This document shows positions 59,591-64,000 of a stretch of 64,000 nt of DNA, in pieces (the first letter of the stretch is position 1; each line of letters begins with the position of its first letter). The stretch comes from Magnetococcales bacterium (GTDB taxonomy: Bacteria > Pseudomonadota > Magnetococcia > Magnetococcales > Magnetaquicoccaceae), in the NCBI GenBank assembly GCA_015231755.1, contig JADGAZ010000020.1, positions 1 through 64,000 on the forward strand, in the 5' to 3' direction. The translations under genes were made by a program, and so were the position numbers. The notes under the pieces are model-generated. The model saw nothing but the letters and a program-made list of their open reading frames with translations. It had not been told where the DNA came from and searched no databases.

Positions 59591-60865
59591 CTAGTTCTTG
59601 ATGCCCAGTTTCTCGGCAATGACTTTGCGGCCACCATTTTTCATCCAGGTGTCCACGGCCACCGCGTAGTTGATCACTTCGCTCATGGCAGAGTCATAAC
59701 CGAACATCGCGTAGGGGATTCCCAGCGAGTCCAGGGTGTCTTTGAGATAGCCCAGTCCCTGCACCAGATTGGGTCCACCGCGTCCCACCACCACGAAGAC
59801 CGGAGTGGGGCCGCGTTCGTTGAAATAGCTGCGCAGGCCATCCCCCATGGCGCGGAAAGTCTCGAAGATGTCGGTATTGTTGGCTTTGCCGCCGATCAGA
59901 AAAAGCACATTGGTTTGGGAAAGCCAGTGTTTGTAGGTGATATCGCTGATTTGTTTCATTTTGGCATACGGGGGGTTGCCACCGAAGTCCGAGGAGATGG
60001 TGGCCAAGTCTCCCAGGAGTTCCGTCACCAGGGCATTGGCTCCGCCGCCGAAGGTCATGGCCGTGATGCTGCCCGCCGGATTGATCACATAGACATCCGA
60101 CTGGCCCTGATAGGTGCGCAGTTGATTGACTTCCAGCTCGTAGTCCGACAGATTGACCGTATCCAGGCTGCTGGGCAGGTTCAGGCGTTGGGCGTTGCGG
60201 TCGTCGCCGTCGAAGGAACATTTGAAGTCGCAGGCGATGGGGACCAGACGACCATTGGGATCCCGCCACATGCGGATCGGATTGATTTCCAGGGTGGTCA
60301 TGCCATAGCTGTTGAACAGATCCCACAGCTTGGTGATGTTTTGCACCAGGGGGCTCAAGATTTCGTTGGGGGCGTGCATCTTGTCGAGGGCGTTGGAGAT
60401 GACGAACCCTTTCAAGCCGGTGAGGGGATCGAAGGGCACCACCGCGATTTTGCTCGGGGGCAACTCTTCGATGTCCATGCCGCCGTGGTGGGTGATGGTC
60501 AAGGTGGGAGCGCGATACAAGGTGTTGTCGGTCAGGGAGACATAGATTTCATGTTCCGCCTTCACGAAGCCCTCGAAGGTGACCCCTTCGGATTTGGAGG
60601 TCTGATTGCCGTGGGTATGCTCGACAAAGTAAAGACGCTCTTTTTCCTTGAGGGCGGTGCGCACATCGGTGGCCTTGCCCACCAGACCCGCTTTGCCTTT
60701 TTTGCCGATTCCGCCTTTGAAGATGGGTTTGATCAGGCATCCCCCCCACTTGTTGATCAGTGCCTGGATCTCTTCGGGAGTCGCTTCCGGACCCAGCACT
60801 TCGGCGGTCGGAAAATCGACATACTTGAGTAATTTGGCCCCCCATTTCATGCCGGTGATTTGCAT
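59591..60865 (-). CDS. aclB: ATP citrate lyase small subunit (ATP-grasp)
   Basis: A 424-residue ATP-grasp/CoA-binding protein, homologous to succinyl-CoA synthetase beta. The N-terminus binds ATP (CLIKPIFKGGIGKKGKAG), and the C-terminal part has a CoA-ligase-like Rossmann region (VFLIGGKANNTDIFETF, VVVGRGGPNLVQGLGYL). It forms the ACL complex with the adjacent aclA. It precedes aclA in one transcript. ATG 60865 is used; Met6 is possible. tRNA-Asp lies upstream. Confidence 0.92.
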   Translation of the reverse strand: MQITGMKWGAKLLKYVDFPTAEVLGPEATPEEIQALINKWGGCLIKPIFKGGIGKKGKAGLVGKATDVRTALKEKERLYFVEHTHGNQTSKSEGVTFEGFVKAEHEIYVSLTDNTLYRAPTLTITHHGGMDIEELPPSKIAVVPFDPLTGLKGFVISNALDKMHAPNEILSPLVQNITKLWDLFNSYGMTTLEINPIRMWRDPNGRLVPIACDFKCSFDGDDRNAQRLNLPSSLDTVNLSDYELEVNQLRTYQGQSDVYVINPAGSITAMTFGGGANALVTELLGDLATISSDFGGNPPYAKMKQISDITYKHWLSQTNVLFLIGGKANNTDIFETFRAMGDGLRSYFNERGPTPVFVVVGRGGPNLVQGLGYLKDTLDSLGIPYAMFGYDSAMSEVINYAVAVDTWMKNGGRKVIAEKLGIKN

Positions 60866-60983
60866 CGGTGCGGTTCCCCACTCTTTTTAGATTTAGGTTG
60901 ATCCTCGGATGACGCTGAAACAAAAAACGGGTAAGTTCGGCACATTATATGCCGTTCATTACCCGTTCCTTGAGCATCGTATA

Positions 60984-61060
60984 TGGCGGGAGCGACGGGG
61001 CTCGAACCCGCGACCTCCGGCGTGACAGGCCGGCATTCTAACCGACTGAACTACGCCCCC
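60984..61060 (-). tRNA. tRNA-Asp (GTC)
   Basis: A 77-base cloverleaf on the minus strand with encoded CCA, anticodon GTC ('gcctgtcacgc'), T-loop 'gttcgagcc', and a 7-bp acceptor stem gggggcg/cgctccc containing one G-U pair. Between it and the class D beta-lactamase (61061-61267) no gene or signal is recognised. Confidence 0.95.
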
Positions 61061-61267
61061 GTATTCATATGTATGTATGTGCGCGCTGTTGGTGCGTTTT
61101 CACGTTTCCAGCGGCTTGGTGGCGGATTATCCATGGATCCGGAGAGGTCGTCAAGGGATGATCGTATGAGATTCCGCTTGAATTCGATTTCCGGCCACCA
61201 CAGTTCCTGCCAGTGTGTGATGAGAAGGAGACTGTAATCGATTTTGTTCGGGATGGCAAGCAGGAAT

Positions 61268-62101
61268 TCATGGTGTTGGTGAATTCGGGTGCGAGGGGAT
61301 GGATTTCAGGGGGGAGTCCAGGGCGTCGATTTGGCGCAAGGCCGCCAGAGCCAGGGATTGGCGCAGCGGAGCCTGTTCCGCCTGGTCCATCCGGATGTGG
61401 GTGGCAAACGTGACGAGGCGGCCTTGATTTTCCAGCCAGCCGACATACCAGCCACTCATGGGTTGGCTGGACATGGCCCAGCCTGTTTTGCCGTAAAGGT
61501 GGGCGGTTCCGATGGTCTCCTGCGGGATGAGGCGACGCAGACCGGTCAGGGCCGGTTGCGAAAAGGGGAGTTTGCCGGTGGCCACCCGGGCCATGAAGCG
61601 GGCCTGTTCCTCCGGGGAGATGGCCAGGGGGCCATCCAGCCAGAAGCGGTCCACTTTTTCGCCGATGGCGCCATTGCCATAGCCGGTTTTGGCGACCCAA
61701 TCCTGCATGCGTTGCAGACCGATGCGCCGGGCGATGGATTGAAAAACCGGCACAGCCGATACCGCCATGGCCTCTTGTAGGGTCAGATCCTTTTCCCAGG
61801 AGGGGAGGGGTTGTGGGGTTTGGTCCCAGGGGAACCGCTCCTCTTGCCGCACCACGCCGGTCTCCAGGGCGATGAGCAGATTGACTACCTTGAAGGTGGA
61901 TGCGGGCAGAAACCGCTGCTGGCAACGGGCGGGATCCGACAGCCGCATCCGTTCCGGATCCACCTCCATCACGGCGAGACATCCGGATACGCCGGCTCGT
62001 TGCAACAGGTCATTCAAGCCGGGATCCGGGAGGGTTTCCGCATGGGCGGAAAACATCATCAAACCAAACATCAGGATCCATCCGGTCATGGCGCGTGGCA
62101 T
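61268..62101 (-). CDS. Class D (OXA-type) beta-lactamase-fold enzyme
   Basis: A 277-residue exported serine enzyme. A signal peptide (GWILMFGLMMFSAHA) is followed by the class D motifs: PASTFK with the active-site Ser and Lys, SAVPVF (the S-x-V box), YGNG, and KTGWA. These fit an OXA-type beta-lactamase or penicillin-recognising relative. It may give chromosomal beta-lactam resistance, or act on peptidoglycan fragments. There is no adjacent regulator. Its start could also be Met5. Confidence 0.9.
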   Translation of the reverse strand: MPRAMTGWILMFGLMMFSAHAETLPDPGLNDLLQRAGVSGCLAVMEVDPERMRLSDPARCQQRFLPASTFKVVNLLIALETGVVRQEERFPWDQTPQPLPSWEKDLTLQEAMAVSAVPVFQSIARRIGLQRMQDWVAKTGYGNGAIGEKVDRFWLDGPLAISPEEQARFMARVATGKLPFSQPALTGLRRLIPQETIGTAHLYGKTGWAMSSQPMSGWYVGWLENQGRLVTFATHIRMDQAEQAPLRQSLALAALRQIDALDSPLKSIPSHPNSPTP

Positions 62102-62301
62102 GAGGATTCACCGTGTCGATGGGGGAAGGGGAGGATTGGGGACGGGCCTGCCGCGGATGGTCTCATCAACTGCCGGCCATGTACATGTATTGTCAGTCTG
62201 GTTCATCCTGGCCGGTGGTGTCCAGTGGCTTTTTTTGGACCTTTTCGGACGTTCTCGGATAAAGTATTCAAGAACCCCTGTTTCGCCCAGGAGATGAACC
62301 C

Positions 62302-62763
62302 ATGACCGGTTTTGCTTCGGCTTTCGACACCCACAAATTCATCAAGCAGATGATGGCCACCGGTTTTACCGAAGAGCAGGCCGAAATCCAAGTGCATCTG
62401 CTTACGGATATTCTCGGTTATCAACTCTCCACCAAAGCCGATGTCGCCAAGCTGGACGCCCATGTCCTGGAACTCAAACGGGATATCAAGGAGTTGGACG
62501 CCAAAACGGATGTCCAAGTCCTGGAACTCAAACGGGATATCAAGGAGTTGGACGCCAAAACGGAAATCCGGCTTAAAGAACTGGACACCAAAATGGAAAC
62601 CCGGTTCAAGGAATTTGAACTCCGCATGGTGATCAAGCCTGGCGCCATGATCATCGGGGGGATTGGTTTGCTTTTTGGTTTGATGCGGACCTGGCCGCTT
62701 CCGGTGCAGTATGTTCCACCAGCCGGTCAGGAGCTGCGCCTTCCTGCCCCTCCTGCGCGTTGA
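62302..62763 (+). CDS. Coiled-coil membrane protein, DUF1640/CCDC90-like
   Basis: A 153-residue protein. N-terminal FASAFDTHKFIKQMMATGFTEEQAEIQV resembles the DUF1640/CCDC90 start. A long coiled coil (about 45-110) includes an 18-residue repeat (VLELKRDIKELDAKT...) twice, and a C-terminal membrane helix (about 114-132, IGGIGLLFGLMRTW) with a Pro-rich end. Function unknown; relatives are membrane-anchored helical proteins. It is divergent from the beta-lactamase gene. Confidence 0.7.
   Translation: MTGFASAFDTHKFIKQMMATGFTEEQAEIQVHLLTDILGYQLSTKADVAKLDAHVLELKRDIKELDAKTDVQVLELKRDIKELDAKTEIRLKELDTKMETRFKEFELRMVIKPGAMIIGGIGLLFGLMRTWPLPVQYVPPAGQELRLPAPPAR
62464..62564 (+). repeat. In-gene 54-bp repeat, two copies
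   Basis: gtcctggaactcaaacggga and the following bases (47 in all) are identical at 62464 and 62518, giving the two 18-residue coiled-coil units. A recent in-frame duplication is likely. Confidence 0.88.
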
Positions 62764-62804
62764 CCGTCGAAAAAAGAGAGAACAGACCCTCCCCTTGGAC
62801 ACAA

Positions 62805-62837
62805 GAACGCCCGTAAATATTGAATTTACGGGCGTTC
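62805..62837. terminator. Strong hairpin after the coiled-coil gene
   Basis: A 14-base-pair perfect stem, gaacgcccgtaaat/atttacgggcgttc, with a 5-base loop, 42 bases after the stop and just before tRNA-Val (convergent). No clear T-run on either strand; it probably terminates or stabilises the mRNA. Confidence 0.6.
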
Positions 62838-62859
62838 TCGACTTCTTTGCATCTTGATT

Positions 62860-62935
62860 TGGTAGGCGGAACAGGGATCGAACCCGTGACCCTCGGCTTG
62901 TAAGGCCGATGCTCTCCCAGCTGAGCTATCCGCCC
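62860..62935 (-). tRNA. tRNA-Val (TAC)
   Basis: A 76-base cloverleaf on the minus strand with encoded CCA. The anticodon loop is cttacaa (anticodon TAC) in the stem tcggc/gccga, and the T-loop 'gttcgatcc' is normal. The acceptor gggcgga/tccgcct contains one G-U pair. It lies between the hairpin at 62805 and the HU gene and is transcribed in the same direction as lon and hup. Confidence 0.93.
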
Positions 62936-63003
62936 ACACGGCGGCAGAGTCTGATGATGCCAGCGCCGGGAGGCGAGGGCGTGACCAGGGCCGCTGTGAT
63001 GGA

Positions 63004-63417
63004 TCATTTTTTCTTTTTGATCACTTTCTTTTCGGCGGCGGCAACCGGGGTCGGGGCCGGGGTGGGAGCCGGAGCAACCGGAGCGGCGACCTTCTTGACC
63101 GGGGCGGGCTTGGGGGCCGGAGCCGGGGGGGGGGCCGGGGGAACTACGGTGACCGCGTCTTTCAGACCCTTGCCGGGTTTGAACTTGGGCAGTTTGGCAG
63201 CCGGGATATTGATTTCGTCGCCGGTGCGGGGATTGCGACCGGTACGGGCAGCCCGTTCCGATACCATGAAAGAGCCAAAGCCCACCAGATTGACTTGTTG
63301 ACCCTCTTTCAGGGCGTTCTGGATGGCATGGATCGTGGCGTCAATGGCATCGGAGGCCTGGATTTTGGTCAATTTGGCTTCTGCGGCAACGGAATCGACG
63401 AGTTCAGATTTGTTCAA
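63004..63417 (-). CDS. hup: HU-family DNA-binding protein with Ala/Pro/Lys tail
   Basis: A 137-residue nucleoid protein. Residues 1-90 are a standard HU domain (NKSELVDSVAAEAKL, GFGSFMVSERAARTGRNPRTG, PKFKPGKGLKDAV). The last ~45 residues are a basic Pro/Ala/Lys tail (APVKKVAAPVAP, ending KKVIKKKK) not present in E. coli HU. I place the start at TTG 63417: it gives the family N-terminus NKSELV and has GGGGAG 8 bases upstream, while the longer frame has a poor N-terminus. lon lies upstream on the same strand, as in many bacteria. Confidence 0.92.
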   Translation of the reverse strand: MNKSELVDSVAAEAKLTKIQASDAIDATIHAIQNALKEGQQVNLVGFGSFMVSERAARTGRNPRTGDEINIPAAKLPKFKPGKGLKDAVTVVPPAPPPAPAPKPAPVKKVAAPVAPAPTPAPTPVAAAEKKVIKKKK

Positions 63418-63580
63418 TGGAGGTTCTCCCCTAGCATGACGTTCCCGATAACCCCGAATGCGCGTTTTTTTAGAACGTTGCCGGGGTCGCATCCGGGGTT
63501 ACTATACGTTGCAGATTCATGGTGTCAAGCGATTTTTCGCGTTCTGGCTTACATTCTGGTGATCGCTGACCCCTGGAAAT

Positions 63581-64000
63581 TCAGTGGGTGATGGGGGGGG
63601 TATCTACCCGCTCCCCGTCTCCGGGAATGAGCAGCGCCGGATCCGGATTTTCCAGCGGACCGGGAGCAGGTTCGGCGCTTTTGAGCGTATTTTTCATCGT
63701 GCCCCGCAACGCCAGGCTGAGGACCTGATCCATGTGGGTGACGGGATGAATCTCCAGATCCTTGAGGATGCTCAAGGAGATTTCTTTGAGATCCTTGACG
63801 TTTTCTTCCGGAATGATGATGTGCTTGACCCCGGCGCGATGGGCGGCGAGCAGTTTTTCCTTCAGGCCGCCGATGATCAGCACCCGTCCCCGCAAGGTGA
63901 TTTCGCCGGTCATGGCCACATCCTTGCGTACCGGAATGCCATACAGGGCGCTCACCAAGGCGGTACACATGGCGATGCCCGCCGAAGGACCATCCTTGGG
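63581..64000 (-). CDS. lon: ATP-dependent protease Lon, C-terminal part (partial)
   Basis: The last 139 residues of Lon plus stop; the N-terminal part is beyond the right edge. The proteolytic Ser motif PKDGPSAG is at the edge, and the catalytic Lys is in [21 protein letters not shown]. Lon degrades misfolded and regulatory proteins. The tail after the conserved domain (about 35 residues, ending PPITH) is longer than usual. hup follows downstream. Confidence 0.96.
   Translation of the reverse strand, partial: PKDGPSAGIAMCTALVSALYGIPVRKDVAMTGEITLRGRVLIIGGLKEKLLAAHRAGVKHIIIPEENVKDLKEISLSILKDLEIHPVTHMDQVLSLALRGTMKNTLKSAEPAPGPLENPDPALLIPGDGERVDTPPITH

Overview
The window is about 64 kb of dense, GC-rich bacterial chromosome. 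It starts at the 3' end of an rRNA operon (5S tail followed by tRNA-fMet, an order common in Alphaproteobacteria) and contains the replication-initiation cluster dnaA-dnaN-recF-gyrB. Two neighbouring genes encode a two-subunit ATP citrate lyase whose large subunit is much longer than the Chlorobium type. This form is known from Magnetococcus marinus MC-1 and some chemoautotrophic symbionts. Together with many sensory genes, this points to a Magnetococcales-like (Etaproteobacteria/Magnetococcia) autotroph fixing CO2 by the reductive TCA cycle. That assignment is inferred from gene content; no magnetosome gene is present here.

Layout. 1-250: 5S end, tRNA-fMet and two terminators. 310-2555: msrA overlapping a double-domain SagB-like oxidoreductase. 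2.7-9.2 kb: a signalling block (sigma-54 response regulator, 1330-residue hybrid kinase, single receiver). 9.4-17.2 kb: a methyltransferase, then dnaA, dnaN, recF, gyrB and ogt. 17.2-22.2 kb: an accessory stretch with an AT-richer secreted coiled-coil protein, a phosphoribosyltransferase-like protein with a nested ORF, a TacA/TacT-type toxin-antitoxin pair with a palindromic operator, a degenerate PemK/MazF toxin, tRNA-Arg and two small genes. 22.3-29.5 kb: a CHASE-type hybrid kinase, an orphan phage terminase large subunit and a TPR-SPOR protein. 29.6-35.7 kb: surface polysaccharide genes. 35.8-39.0 kb: gatCAB. 39.2-51.8 kb: a secreted matrixin with dockerin repeats, then envelope and housekeeping genes (mltA, a Tim44-like protein, glcF, lpoA, rsmI, yraN, a BON lipoprotein, glcD, dksA). 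52-56.5 kb: thiE, PilZ, a PfkB kinase, cysQ and a chemoreceptor. 56.7-60.9 kb: ATP citrate lyase. 61-64 kb: tRNA-Asp, a class D beta-lactamase, a coiled-coil membrane protein, tRNA-Val, an HU protein with a long tail, and the C-terminus of Lon.

The least expected feature is a family of structured intergenic repeats with four copies (32.9, 39.0, 40.9 and 51.8 kb). They share a 'tctgggggattcttccccca' hairpin module. Two copies are built as near-perfect terminal inverted repeats, and these two closely bracket the matrixin-dockerin gene. Stem changes between copies are compensated, so the fold itself appears conserved. Coding starts were moved inward from the longest reading frame wherever a ribosome binding site, a signal peptide or a 4-base stop-start overlap supported it.
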